A DNA stretch of 64,000 bases from Streptococcus sinensis (GCF_000767835.1 NZ_JPEN01000068.1:1-64000), one strand, 5' to 3'; numbered from the stretch's first letter, positions 24,913 through 34,385 are shown. Translations and numbers: made by a program. Notes: a model not told the origin generated them from the letters alone.

Positions 24913-27900
24913 CTAAGCCTCTTTTTTCTTACGTTTGCCATAGACTAAGCCAGCAGCACCAGCCATTGCCAAACCAGCCAGCAGCAATTCTGCAGAAGCG
25001 TGTTCCCCTGTTGCTGGCAAGCTCCGTTCTGTCGTAACAATTGGTTGTTGAGGACGACCTTCAGGAGTTTTTGGTTCCGGTTTTGGTTCCGGTTTTGGTT
25101 CTGGATTTGGTTTTGGAACCTGATTAATGATCGTTGGTGTTTCATACAGCTGACCAAAATCAATCTGATAAGCTGTATTCTGATACTCGCCACCTTTTTT
25201 CGCAAACTCTTTCTTGATCTTCATTGGAACTCGTAAGGTAATGACCTTTCCAGTCTTAACATAAGATTCAAAGAAAGCTTCCGGATCATCTGCGCTAAAG
25301 ACTTGAATGGCACCCTTCGGAGATTTGTTCTTAGCTTTAAATGCTTTTTGAACCTCTTCTGGTGCTTCTGCCAGGCTGGAGTAGATCTTAGAAGAAAGTC
25401 CTTTAACTTCTTTTCCGTCTTCATCCAGCATCTGAATTCCTGACTGATCAATGTCCAGTGCTTCTTCTGGGAAGTCATCCACCCCGAAGAAACCTTTTTT
25501 GATAAAGGACTTATCCGGCTCAATTCCCTTATATTTAGAATAGTCCAGCTTCACTTCATAGTAGTTGACAGTATCTGGAGTCAAGGTCTTGCCATTGATC
25601 ACCGTACCAGCCTTATCCTTATTAACCTTGTCTGGTTTTGGAATAGAAACATGGTTCTTCACGATATTCGAATAGTAACCATTTCCGAACTGGATCTGAT
25701 GCACCTGGTTTTTGTACTCGCCAGTAAAACCAGCTTTATTTTTCATCGGGGTATGGAAGTACAAATCCATCCCTTTCTGGATATATGCCTTATAGAATTC
25801 TTCTGGCTTCTCAGCTACCCACATATAGAAAGCTCCTGTTGGAGAAATCCCAGAATCTTCTACCATTTTCTTTAGAGAACCAGTCAAAGAATCTTTAGAA
25901 AGCACACGGTACATCTTGAGTCCATTGACTTCCTTGCCTTCGGCATCCCGAACCTTGAATTGGCCTTCCAGTGGATTTACCGCCTCGTCTGGATAATCCT
26001 CAATGAAACCAAAGCCACGTTGAATCGCTTCCTTGGCAGATTGGTCACCTTTGTACGGAAGATTAGTCATTTTAGAAATGTAGTGATTGGTCGCTTCAGG
26101 AGCCATTGCCTTTCCGTCTACGATTTTACCTTCGGCATTATAATTATGCTTTTCAGGTTGAATGGCAGTACGATTCGGATCTTTCGGATTGTTTGGATTC
26201 TTAGGATCCGGATTCTTTTTCCCTGGTGTTGAGATTTTCACGATATTACTCTTGCGAGTATAACCACCCTTATCCTTGCCACCATTTACTAGCAGCTCAA
26301 AGCCATTCACGTAGTCCGCCGCATCGTTTTGCGGCCGTCCCCAATAAACGAATGGAGCAATTTTATAAGCCTTGCTTAGATCACCGTTAACTGCTTTGAA
26401 TAAAGATTCTGTAGCTTTAATTGTTAATTTATTGTTTTGATCAAAACCAATATTCCAATTTGGATTATCCTTCTTGATCAAATCGACTTCTGGCTTAAAG
26501 CCACCTGGTGTCGGATCAACCGCCATCAGACTAGTCGTCTTAGGGCGACCAGCAGGAAGAGCTTCTACATTGAGAATCCATTTATTCAGACTATTTTTAG
26601 CCACATATTTCCCATCAACATCCACACCATCCGCATTCTGGACAGATTTTTTAATCTGTGGCTGTGCGGAAAGCTTATAGTCGTTGTAATGTACCGTTGG
26701 CGGCTGTGGTTTCTTTGGAACATTTTCTTCCGGTTTTGGTTTTGGCTTAGGAGGCAAAGCAACCGTCTGCAAATTCAACTCAGAAGGTTGCGGCTTTTCA
26801 GGAGTAAATGGCTTCAGTGGTTTAACCTTATTTGGACTTGGAGGAGTAACTGATGTACTCTTAAAATCAGTATTAAATGCAAACCATTGCGAAACAATTC
26901 CACTTTCCTGACCGTTTGTTTCAACACCGAAACTAAATCTGATTCGTTTATCTGTCGAAACAATCCCAGCACCTTTATACGCGTAGGGACTGTCTTCTCT
27001 GTCCCATGGTTTGTCTAAGCCTAAAGCATCCAAATCTTCCAAATTGGCTTTAGAATAAACCAAATCACCATAACGAGCAACCTTAGATCCGTTAATTGGA
27101 ATGAACTTGTCATCGGAAGAAATACGAGCATATTCAACGTGTGATGTTCCTTCACCGTAAGAGTTCATGGAAGCAACCGAATAAAGGAATGGTTTTCCTT
27201 TTACTGGAAGAATTTCCTTTCCATCTTCCCCAAAATATCGAACCTCTACATCAAGTTCATAGCCTTCCTTGCCTGCCAAAGTACCTGCCAAAATAGTTGA
27301 AGTAGGATTCCCTTCAAAATTCAAATTGATCTTACCATATTGGCTATTAGCCTTTTTGGCCATATAATGGAATTCGGCGGCTATGATTTTTTTACCGTCA
27401 TAAGAAGCATCCAATCCCTCATATCGAGCAACTGCAGTCTGACCGACTGCAAGTCGACCCAAGATGCTACCACTGGATGTCGAAGTCGCTTCTTTGGCAT
27501 CATTAGTAACCAAATTATCCCAATTAGTACCAATCACATTAAAGACATTACCGCCCTTTTTATCAACCTCTTCCCAATATTTCTTCTGAGAGATAAATTC
27601 CGCTCCCTTAACACTCACAAGTTTGGCATTCTTCGTATTTTCACGACCAAAAATCAAGAATTTTTTAATAACTTCAGTAGCGTAGCCATCCTTCGCCTTA
27701 TTTTTTTCAGCTTCAGTTAATTCTTTTTCATAGCGTTTCTGGTCATCTATAATTTTTTGATTTTCAGCTGCAATCACTTTGTTTTCCGCATCCACTTTGT
27801 CTTTTGCTTCCGAGTTGCGTTTAGCAAGATCTTGAGCATCCTTCTTCACCTTAGCAGCATGATCCAAAATAGCTTGTTGATTAGATTTTTGGACAGAGAG

Positions 27901-28602
27901 CACAGTCTGCTTGTACTGATCATAAGAAATCTTGGAATTTGGGTCTACCGTAATGTTTTTCGGTGTTTCGGTGATTTTGGTATCTGGGAATTCCTTCTTC
28001 ACCGCTTCCTTGCTCTTCTTTAACTCTTCCTGAGTCTTTTCAGCTGCATCTTTCGCTTGGTCATATGCACCTTGAAGCGCTTGGTTCTCGGCTATAATTA
28101 CCTTGTTGTTAGCAATAGCTGTATCAGCTGCCTCTTTTTGAGCATGCTTTTTATCCACATAATCAGAAGTCGTTTGCTCAATTTGTTTCTGTTGTTCATT
28201 TTGAGCTGCCGCAATTTCAGATTGAGCTTGCTGCGTCGCTTCAAGATTCGTTGTTACCCCTTTGTCCACCGTGGCATCTTTTACCACGTTGACACCTTCT
28301 GCTTGAGCTTTAGCTACTGCCCCCTCAAGAGTTTCTGTGTTGTTAGACAAAGAAACAGAGCCGTCTGCTTGATTTGCTTGCTTGATAGCAGCTTGATTTT
28401 CAGCCGTTGGCGCTGGCTGGGTATCTTTCAAGTTAGAAGCGGTATTGGCAACGGCTACCGGTGTTGCATCCGTCACCTCATCTGCCTGCGCAATCTGAGC
28501 TGTTCCCATCAGGGCAGCTAAGCCAAGAATCACACCACAGGTTCCCCAACGTTTTGTTTTTCTGATAGACCCGTAGGCCTTTGTATCAAGATTTGATTTC
28601 AT
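24913..28602 (-). CDS. Antigen I/II family LPxTG adhesin of element 1
   Basis: 1229 residues. A YGSIRK-type signal peptide (1-40, cleaved near AQADE) is followed by a helical Ala-rich stalk (about 110-300), the globular V domain (about 315-600), a short Pro-rich segment, and two isopeptide-type C domains (each introduced by a KHNYNA or DTVNYYEVKL type block), then Pro/Glu wall spacer (PEPKPEPKPEPK) and LPATGE with membrane anchor and basic tail. Such adhesins bind salivary glycoproteins and partner cells; in this position it probably acts like PrgB/aggregation substance in bringing mating cells together. The V domain is nearly identical to that in the adhesin at 55356-59183. Confidence 0.92.
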   Translation of the reverse strand: MKSNLDTKAYGSIRKTKRWGTCGVILGLAALMGTAQIAQADEVTDATPVAVANTASNLKDTQPAPTAENQAAIKQANQADGSVSLSNNTETLEGAVAKAQAEGVNVVKDATVDKGVTTNLEATQQAQSEIAAAQNEQQKQIEQTTSDYVDKKHAQKEAADTAIANNKVIIAENQALQGAYDQAKDAAEKTQEELKKSKEAVKKEFPDTKITETPKNITVDPNSKISYDQYKQTVLSVQKSNQQAILDHAAKVKKDAQDLAKRNSEAKDKVDAENKVIAAENQKIIDDQKRYEKELTEAEKNKAKDGYATEVIKKFLIFGRENTKNAKLVSVKGAEFISQKKYWEEVDKKGGNVFNVIGTNWDNLVTNDAKEATSTSSGSILGRLAVGQTAVARYEGLDASYDGKKIIAAEFHYMAKKANSQYGKINLNFEGNPTSTILAGTLAGKEGYELDVEVRYFGEDGKEILPVKGKPFLYSVASMNSYGEGTSHVEYARISSDDKFIPINGSKVARYGDLVYSKANLEDLDALGLDKPWDREDSPYAYKGAGIVSTDKRIRFSFGVETNGQESGIVSQWFAFNTDFKSTSVTPPSPNKVKPLKPFTPEKPQPSELNLQTVALPPKPKPKPEENVPKKPQPPTVHYNDYKLSAQPQIKKSVQNADGVDVDGKYVAKNSLNKWILNVEALPAGRPKTTSLMAVDPTPGGFKPEVDLIKKDNPNWNIGFDQNNKLTIKATESLFKAVNGDLSKAYKIAPFVYWGRPQNDAADYVNGFELLVNGGKDKGGYTRKSNIVKISTPGKKNPDPKNPNNPKDPNRTAIQPEKHNYNAEGKIVDGKAMAPEATNHYISKMTNLPYKGDQSAKEAIQRGFGFIEDYPDEAVNPLEGQFKVRDAEGKEVNGLKMYRVLSKDSLTGSLKKMVEDSGISPTGAFYMWVAEKPEEFYKAYIQKGMDLYFHTPMKNKAGFTGEYKNQVHQIQFGNGYYSNIVKNHVSIPKPDKVNKDKAGTVINGKTLTPDTVNYYEVKLDYSKYKGIEPDKSFIKKGFFGVDDFPEEALDIDQSGIQMLDEDGKEVKGLSSKIYSSLAEAPEEVQKAFKAKNKSPKGAIQVFSADDPEAFFESYVKTGKVITLRVPMKIKKEFAKKGGEYQNTAYQIDFGQLYETPTIINQVPKPNPEPKPEPKPEPKTPEGRPQQPIVTTERSLPATGEHASAELLLAGLAMAGAAGLVYGKRKKKEA

Positions 28603-28690
28603 GATTTCTCCTTTAGTTTTTAATATAGTATTGGTTTTTATCTTGTTTCGATATAAGTCGAAGGAGCTCTTGCTCTAAAGCATACAATTT

Positions 28691-28810
28691 TCATTTCTTC
28701 CTCTTTCCAATTAAAAATTTCAATCGCTTTTCCATCTTTATCTGATCCTGATATTTATCTGCTTTAACAAACACACCATCAGACTTTTTCAACAAATTCT
28801 TTAAAAACAA
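28691..28810 (-). CDS. Small basic protein between the two surface genes
   Basis: A 39-residue frame from a TTG start with GGAGG 9 bases upstream (spacer TGTCAGA), reading MFLKNLLKKSDGVFVKADKY at the start and ending in FLIGKRKK. It is amphipathic and Lys-rich, with no signal peptide. It lies in the 260-bp gap between the PgrA-like and antigen I/II genes. Only the frame and the ribosome binding site support it; function unknown. Confidence 0.45.
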   Translation of the reverse strand: MFLKNLLKKSDGVFVKADKYQDQIKMEKRLKFLIGKRKK

Positions 28811-28863
28811 TCTGACACCTCCAATTAAAAAGCCACCAAGAAATCTTGATGACTTTAGCCGAA

Positions 28864-31470
28864 TTAATTTACCTCAGATTTTCGTTTGATTCGCAAGAAA
28901 CTCAAAAGTGAAATAGTTACTACACCAAACAGCCCGAGGCTTGAAAGTTCTTCACCTGTTTTAGGCAAGCCAGTTGATCTGGACACAGCAGGAGCTTGAT
29001 AAACCGGATTAGTAACTTTCGTTGCTTGATTCTGAACTTGACCTCGTACATAATCCACAATCTTACCATTTTGAACTACTGGAACCGGATTTCCTCCAGC
29101 CTGCTCAATACTTGCTTTTTGAGCTGCTAACTTTTCTTGATGCTCAGCTTCTTTTTGCGCTGCTAAATAAGCACGATAAGCAGATACCAGCTCTTTATGA
29201 GCTGCAACTACTTTACTTTGAACTGCTTTTGCTGCTTCTAGTTTGGCTTGGGCTGCTTCAAGCACTGATTTCTTTTCTTTCAATACTTTTTGAGCAGTCG
29301 CAAGAGCAACTTTTGCTTTTTCTAAAAGCTGAGGAGCAGTCTGCAAGATTTCTACTCGTTCTTGTGATGCTTTCAAGTCATTTTGTGCTTCTTTAAGTGC
29401 TTTTTGGTGATTGGTAACGACTTCTTTCGTTCTACCAAGTTCAGCTTGTTTCGTTGCCAATACCGCCTTCTCAGCCATTAGAGCTTCATTCAATGTTTCG
29501 CGTTCAGCTTGTTTTTCGGCCAGCTTTTCTTTTGCTGCCTCAAGTACTTTCCGTTTAGTCTGAACATCCGCATTCAGTTGAGCCAACGTTGCTTGAGCGT
29601 CCTTATTTTCTGAATCAGCTTTTGCCAGTTCGGTTTCTGCCTGAGTTAATTTTGCTTCCGCTGCAGGTGTTTTTAAGGCTGTGTTTTGAATAGCAGCACG
29701 CTGAGCCACTGCTCTTTCAGCGGTAGATTTTGCCTCTTCGTAGGCTGACTGTGCTTGTGTCTTTTTCGCTTGTGTTGCATCATTAGCACCCTTTGCAGCA
29801 GTAAAGGTTGTCTGGGCTTGTGCTAGAGACTTTTGAGCAGCTTTAATTTGACCCTCGATGCTAGCCACGTTGTTCTTCGTGTCAATCTTAACATCCTGAT
29901 GCAGTCGATTTTTCAGCAAATCAATTGTTTTAGAGTCTGTTCCAACGTAGTGCATAGCTACTAACCCACGATCCAGCTTCCGAGTTGCTACACCGATATA
30001 CTGCAACATGACCGACTCCCGATCCAGCCCTGAAAAGTTTAGTGCATGACCCCAATCAGCATGCTTATCGTAAAACATCATCATAACCAGATTATTGTAA
30101 GCTTGTTGTTTCAGATCAGCTAGTGTCACTACATCACTCGGGCTTTGATACCCAATATTCTCCGAGAGCAAACCTTGGTTCCCTTGAACCAGTCCGACTT
30201 CTTTAGCGGCTGTATTTAAAGCATCCTGATCATGTCCATATTGATTAGTAGACAGCTGAGTCGCTTTCTGAGCAACCTTCTGCATATCTCGATTGACCAA
30301 GACTGGAATATCATCCGTTCCCATCAACCGGCGGAAATCATTGATCAGTTGTGCATTAAATGCAGCCAATGCTTCTTGAACCTCAGTTGATAAATTATTG
30401 ACATCGGAAATCAGCACCTTCTTATCAGCTTCGCTTGGTTTAAATGGAGAAGCTGGATTGCTGTAATAAGTCTTACCTCCGTCCGGCGAGCTAAATCCAG
30501 CAGCAATCATGCCTTTCTTGGCAATTTCTTGCAGTTTATTTGAATTTTCTTCCGTAGGATTGTTGAAATAAGCTTTTAAAGCTTCAGCATATCCAGCAGG
30601 ATAGGTGATAGAGCTGGTTTTCAAACTATCCAGCAGACTTTGAGTCTTGGATAGCTTCTCTTTAGCAACTTGATACTGAGCTTCGGTTTGATCCGCCTGT
30701 GCCGTTGCTTGAGCTAATGCCTGTTCTTTCGTCAGCTTATCTGCTTCTGTAGCTCTTACCTCACTTTCCGCCTCTTTCAATTCGGAAGCACGTCGAGCAT
30801 CAGCTTGTTTGGCAGCCGTTAATTCTGTTTGAGCCTGTGAAACTGCCTCTTTGCTGGCTTCTAAGTTGTTTTTGGCAGTTTCAGCTTTGGCAACAACGTC
30901 TGCAACTCCTGTTCCGTCAAGAATAGCCTGCTTTTCAGCTACGACCTGCTCTGCAGCTGTCACTTCTCCCTCTTTGTCAGCCAGCTTGCTTGTAGCTTCG
31001 GTAACTTTCGCTTCCTGCTCAGTCACACTTTTTTCAGCTTGCATTTGTGTAGCTTCCGCAGTTTTCAAATCATCTTGAGCTTGCTTTTCAGCACCCTCTT
31101 TTGCGGCTACACTAGCTTTTGCCTGCTGAATATTTTCAGGAGTAGCTTCCTTAACGGCTTCCTCTGCCTGAGTAACCGCTTCTTTGATTTCCTTGACTGT
31201 TTTTTCAGCAGAAGTCACCTCTGCCTGAGCTGCATTTGTGATTCCCTCTTGGAATTTAACAGCTGAGTCCGCCTTATCAACTTGCTCTTGTGAGATAGCC
31301 ACATCAGTAGCAGTTACTGCGGAATGTTTTTCAACTGCCTGCTGTTCGCTACCCAAAATTGGCTCTAAAGGTTTCACCTCTTCTGCAAGAACTTGATTAG
31401 TTGCACCAACAGCTCCTGTTAAAATAGCACTAGCTAACACAACTTTCTTAACTTCATTCATGATTTCCAT
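28864..31470 (-). CDS. PgrA/Sec10-type surface exclusion-like LPxTG protein, element 1
   Basis: 868 residues. Signal peptide about 1-29 (ending QVLAEE), coiled-coil Ala/Glu/Lys repeats over 50-285, a globular CAP/SCP-like region (about 370-530, with HADWGHALNF and SENIGY), a second coiled coil (540-790), then LPKTGE, membrane helix and KRKSE tail. In pCF10 the PrgA protein of this type blocks plasmid uptake by cells that already carry it. The start at 31470 has AAGGAG 6 bases upstream. It is the counterpart of the protein at 52422-54953. Confidence 0.88.
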   Translation of the reverse strand: MEIMNEVKKVVLASAILTGAVGATNQVLAEEVKPLEPILGSEQQAVEKHSAVTATDVAISQEQVDKADSAVKFQEGITNAAQAEVTSAEKTVKEIKEAVTQAEEAVKEATPENIQQAKASVAAKEGAEKQAQDDLKTAEATQMQAEKSVTEQEAKVTEATSKLADKEGEVTAAEQVVAEKQAILDGTGVADVVAKAETAKNNLEASKEAVSQAQTELTAAKQADARRASELKEAESEVRATEADKLTKEQALAQATAQADQTEAQYQVAKEKLSKTQSLLDSLKTSSITYPAGYAEALKAYFNNPTEENSNKLQEIAKKGMIAAGFSSPDGGKTYYSNPASPFKPSEADKKVLISDVNNLSTEVQEALAAFNAQLINDFRRLMGTDDIPVLVNRDMQKVAQKATQLSTNQYGHDQDALNTAAKEVGLVQGNQGLLSENIGYQSPSDVVTLADLKQQAYNNLVMMMFYDKHADWGHALNFSGLDRESVMLQYIGVATRKLDRGLVAMHYVGTDSKTIDLLKNRLHQDVKIDTKNNVASIEGQIKAAQKSLAQAQTTFTAAKGANDATQAKKTQAQSAYEEAKSTAERAVAQRAAIQNTALKTPAAEAKLTQAETELAKADSENKDAQATLAQLNADVQTKRKVLEAAKEKLAEKQAERETLNEALMAEKAVLATKQAELGRTKEVVTNHQKALKEAQNDLKASQERVEILQTAPQLLEKAKVALATAQKVLKEKKSVLEAAQAKLEAAKAVQSKVVAAHKELVSAYRAYLAAQKEAEHQEKLAAQKASIEQAGGNPVPVVQNGKIVDYVRGQVQNQATKVTNPVYQAPAVSRSTGLPKTGEELSSLGLFGVVTISLLSFLRIKRKSEVN

Positions 31471-31490
31471 TTTGTTCTCCTTTTTGATAA

Positions 31491-31631
31491 TTACTTAAAA
31501 TATTGCTTGTGTGAATAGTCTTCTAGTTCTCGTGAAATATCACCGGACACTCGCATCAATGCAAAAGTCACATAGACCAGAATAACCGATACTAGAAGAA
31601 TAATTGAAAATATTAGTTGGACAATACTCAT
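31491..31631 (-). CDS. Small membrane protein upstream of the PgrA-like gene
   Basis: 46 residues: one membrane helix (about 5-27, MSIVQLIFSIILLVSVILVY) and a charged cytoplasmic tail ELEDYSHKQYFK. The ATG has AAGGAG five bases upstream. The stop is 20 bp before the PgrA-like start, so they are probably co-transcribed. Function unknown. Confidence 0.6.
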   Translation of the reverse strand: MSIVQLIFSIILLVSVILVYVTFALMRVSGDISRELEDYSHKQYFK

Positions 31632-31698
31632 TTCTTCTCCTTTTCATAACATCACCTATCTGCTTTCAGCAACAAAGAAAGATTTCCTTGCTCCCTAA

Positions 31699-31725
31699 AA
31701 CAGATAGATGAGGACTCTATCTGTT
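31699..31725 (-). terminator. Terminator overlapping the stop of the 105-residue gene
   Basis: AACAGATAG (31699-31707) pairs perfectly with CTATCTGTT (31717-31725). On the minus strand it is followed by TTAGGG, so the T-tract is weak; it may instead be an mRNA-end hairpin or an attenuator. Confidence 0.45.
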
Positions 31726-32041
31726 AAGTTTTAACGATAGGTCGATGATAGCCTTTACCAGTTAGCTGCAAGATTGTCTTATTTCCCTGTTTGATTCGTC
31801 TAGCAACTAAAACATCACCACGTTTGATTGTCCGGATTTCATTATAAATTTTTGAGTATTCCGCAACCATCTCAACCGATTGAAGTTTTCCTGCCACATA
31901 ACCTTTTTTAGGTATTAAACCATGCTTACTGGTTAATTTAACTTCTTCACCACTTACAAGCCGTGCAGTTGTATCGCCTTGCAAACCTAGTCGTCTTAAG
32001 TCAGTGAGTGTGACCTCACTAGTTGATTTTATTTGATTCAT
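31724..32041 (-). CDS. Uncharacterised 105-residue basic protein
   Basis: The frame is open to 32176, but the ATG at 32041 (MNQIKSTSEVTLTDLRRLGL) has an AAAGGAGGACAAG ribosome binding site and is preferred. Lys/Arg-rich, mostly beta by prediction (LVSGEEVKLTSKHG, KRGDVLVARRIKQG), without membrane segment. Not recognised. It sits between the methylase and the surface genes, behind a 300-bp non-coding stretch, so it starts its own transcript. A small DNA- or RNA-binding regulator is possible. Confidence 0.55.
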   Translation of the reverse strand: MNQIKSTSEVTLTDLRRLGLQGDTTARLVSGEEVKLTSKHGLIPKKGYVAGKLQSVEMVAEYSKIYNEIRTIKRGDVLVARRIKQGNKTILQLTGKGYHRPIVKT

Positions 32042-32353
32042 CTTGTCCTCCTTTATTTGAATCAAAGGCTGATTTACTGCCATGCCGAGTTGATGCCGTA
32101 GCATCTCTACTGTGTTTTTTACGCACGATTTATAGTTTAGGAATCGCAAACTCTTTCGTCTTACGGGACAAGTCAACCGTGACTTTCCATGATGCAGTCA
32201 GCACTAGATATACTTTCTAGTTACACACCGCCCCTATTCTTCTTTTTATGCCTAGACTGCGCTAATCGGGACAGTGGGGGTATTCAATTTTCAAAGGTCA
32301 AAAGTAGTTTTATGACTTACTCAGGTCAAGTATTTTAGAAATATGGAACTATC
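32042..32353. other. Non-coding 300-bp control region
   Basis: No credible gene. The minus strand carries TTGACTTGTCCCGTAAGACG near 32155-32174 followed by ACTATAAATC, a plausible promoter for the genes to the left. This stretch (about 32127-32174) resembles, less closely, the four-copy element of element 2 (for example 61425-61471), sharing GACTTGTCC and a TTTG..ATT-CC core. The rest is more GC-rich than its surroundings and contains no obvious large palindrome. Confidence 0.4.
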
Positions 32354-32442
32354 TTAATCCAAATCTTCACCTACTAAAGAATCGTAAACATGTACGATAA
32401 TTTCTTCATTACCTATAATTGATTTCATCTTCTTAAACTTCT

Positions 32443-33234
32443 TTAAAACAACTCCAACTGCTTCTTCGACTGAAAATTCATCCAAAGTATTTCTGTACGT
32501 TGCAAGCCCTGTTCTGCCGTTGCCGCAAATTCTATTCTTTCCCAATTAGATAACTGCTTGTTATAAAGTTCACTATCATAACCGCTAAGTAATATTTTTG
32601 CTTTAGACTGATTCAATTCTTCTAAAAGTTCTACATGATCCTGATCTTCCATCTCTACTGTATACTGCTTTCTTGTCCTCGTACTCAAAACATAAGGTGG
32701 ATCAATATACATACAGACATTCTCACGATTATATTCTGAAATTAAATCCAAAGCCGGCCGGTTCTCAATCTGTACTTGTTTTAAGCGGATAGCTGCTTCT
32801 TGGATAATTTCAGGAAGTTCATTCCAATGCTTCACTGCATAAGCTCTTTCTCGACCGTTCACATCACGCTTCCACCCAGACTTTTCAAAATTGCGAAAAC
32901 CATGAGACATTAAAGAACGGATAATAAAATTGACCGCTTTATCAACTTCATTATGAGGATTAGTCTCCCAAGCCTTATCATAAATAGCTCGACTATAAGG
33001 AATTAAAAATACTTTTTCGGCCAGCTCGTCTGGATAACTCCGAATCACTTGAAACAAATTGACAACATCGTCATTCAAATCATTGATTGTTTCAATAGAA
33101 CTTGAAGGTTTATTAAATAAAACTGCTCCACTTCCAAAATACGGTTCAAGATAACTTTTATGTTCAGGAAATAAATCAACAATTTTCTTAGCTAGATTCC
33201 ACTTGCTTCCTGGATAACGAAGAATAGTTTTCAT
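32443..33234 (-). CDS. dam: D12-class DNA adenine-N6 methyltransferase
   Basis: 263 residues. RYPGSKWNLAKKI at the N-terminus, the FGSG S-adenosylmethionine loop (33-36) and the DPPY catalytic motif (178-181) identify a Dam/DpnM-like enzyme; GATC is the likely but unproven target. No restriction endonuclease gene is beside it, so it is probably an orphan that protects the element from GATC-type restriction or marks its DNA. It follows repA by 13 bp and is likely in the same operon. Confidence 0.88.
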   Translation of the reverse strand: MKTILRYPGSKWNLAKKIVDLFPEHKSYLEPYFGSGAVLFNKPSSSIETINDLNDDVVNLFQVIRSYPDELAEKVFLIPYSRAIYDKAWETNPHNEVDKAVNFIIRSLMSHGFRNFEKSGWKRDVNGRERAYAVKHWNELPEIIQEAAIRLKQVQIENRPALDLISEYNRENVCMYIDPPYVLSTRTRKQYTVEMEDQDHVELLEELNQSKAKILLSGYDSELYNKQLSNWERIEFAATAEQGLQRTEILWMNFQSKKQLELF

Positions 33235-33247
33235 TTTTCATTACCTC

Positions 33248-34186
33248 TTAAACTAGTGCAGTCTTTCCTGAAATCTCATATTTCATGTCAGCATTCCTAT
33301 GAGCAATCATTTTCGCCTCTAACCTACGTTCCTCTTTAAGATTTTCCAGACATTTCAACAAATAAGCTAGAGGACTTTCCGAATCAATTGGAATCCGCTC
33401 GATTATATCTAACACTTCACCACTCGTCACATACCCATCTGAAAGATATTGTCCAATCATCATTTTTTGATAGTGGGTTAATTTATAATTTTGAAACTCA
33501 CCTGTAAAAAGATCTAATTGCGTAAATTTTCCATTATACCTATCAGTAATCAATTGCAGCAGAGAATAATATTCCGGCTTAATATATTTCACAGATTGAC
33601 CTGGAATAGATAAATCATTAGCTCCAGAAGGCGAGGAAATTTCTTCTGAAATTTGCTCAGCCTTTCTAGAACTATTATCACTTTCAGTTTCATTAGAATT
33701 AGTATCACTAGATTCAGTATCATTAGATTCTGATTTTCCGACTTCTTGAGTTCGGTTTTTCCGACTTCTGGAATTCTGATTTTCCGACTTCTGGAATTCT
33801 GATTTTCCGACTTCCGCCATTACCAAGGGTTTAACTACGTTTTCATCTCTCAATGAACCAAGATAAATTAAATTTGGCTTGTTCAATCCTTGACGAACTT
33901 CTTCTAAAAGATTATATTTTTTAAGTTCTTTTTTAAGCTTTATAACCTTGTCTTTACCACAACCTAACATATCGCCAATCTCTTCAACTGTGAAAATAAA
34001 ATAGATATTACCATCTTCATCAATCCAGTTATTTTTAATTGACAATTCAAACCTATCTTTCAAAATAGCATATAGAAGTTTTGAGTATGCAGACATTCTT
34101 TTATAAAAATTGGATTCAAAAAGTTGCTTTGGCACACGGAAGAATCTCTCACTATTGTTTACTTGTTTAAGTGAAATCCTTTCCAT
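33248..34186 (-). CDS. repA: RepA_N-family replication initiator
   Basis: 312 residues. The N-terminal winged-helix region, FFRVPKQLFESNFYKRMSAY and TVEEIGDMLGCGKDKVIKLK, is typical of RepA_N initiators of Gram-positive plasmids. A low-complexity Ser/Asn/Glu linker (about 120-185) is encoded by four 23-bp direct repeats (33728-33819); since 23 is not a multiple of three, the repeats are under DNA-level constraint, as expected for iterons of an origin inside the gene. A C-terminal helical domain follows. It lets the excised circle replicate. Just upstream is a 56-residue gene sharing its mRNA. Confidence 0.88.
   Translation of the reverse strand: MERISLKQVNNSERFFRVPKQLFESNFYKRMSAYSKLLYAILKDRFELSIKNNWIDEDGNIYFIFTVEEIGDMLGCGKDKVIKLKKELKKYNLLEEVRQGLNKPNLIYLGSLRDENVVKPLVMAEVGKSEFQKSENQNSRSRKNRTQEVGKSESNDTESSDTNSNETESDNSSRKAEQISEEISSPSGANDLSIPGQSVKYIKPEYYSLLQLITDRYNGKFTQLDLFTGEFQNYKLTHYQKMMIGQYLSDGYVTSGEVLDIIERIPIDSESPLAYLLKCLENLKEERRLEAKMIAHRNADMKYEISGKTALV
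33728..33819. repeat. Four 23-bp iterons inside repA (likely oriV)
   Basis: Copies begin at 33728, 33751, 33774 and 33797, spaced exactly 23 bp, with core TTCTGATTTTCCGACTTCTG (copy 2 has TTCGGTTTTTCCGAC, copy 4 ends CCGCC). RepA_N initiators bind repeats within their own gene to start replication. Confidence 0.75.
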
Positions 34187-34188
34187 AC

Positions 34189-34359
34189 TTACACCTCTTT
34201 CAATCTGAAATCACCTTTTGAATTAAATCCAATCAATCCAAAAGACTCAAGTTCTTTAATGCTTGCCGTTGTTTCTTGCCGTGTTAAACCCGTTTCCCTC
34301 ATCAGAAATTGGATAATCACCTCTCGGGATATTTTCTCCTTAGTTTTTCTTTTAGTCAT
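34189..34359 (-). CDS. Small helix-turn-helix-like protein before repA
   Basis: 56 residues, MTKRKTKEKISREVIIQFLM then RETGLTRQETTASIKELESF, ending LIGFNSKGDFRLKEV; this reads as a short winged-helix or HTH domain with a C-terminal beta hairpin. The ATG has GGGAGG six bases upstream. Its stop is 2 bp before the repA start codon and its last codons supply repA's GAGGTG ribosome binding site, so translation is coupled. A copy-number regulator is likely but unproven. Confidence 0.65.
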   Translation of the reverse strand: MTKRKTKEKISREVIIQFLMRETGLTRQETTASIKELESFGLIGFNSKGDFRLKEV

Positions 34360-34385
34360 TTTTACCTCCCAAAAATACGAAAAAA

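Noticed and set aside
25068-25110. Tandem CCGGTTTTGGTT-like DNA repeats
   Set aside because: They encode the Pro/Glu wall-spacer repeats of the adhesin.
32354-32545. 63-residue minus-strand frame at the end of the methylase gene
   Set aside because: Its first third overlaps the methylase in another frame and only weak start sites exist; the free part has at most 24 codons from an ATG.
33728-33819. Short regular repeats as a CRISPR array
   Set aside because: The 23-bp units are directly adjacent without spacers and lie in a RepA_N gene; iterons explain them.
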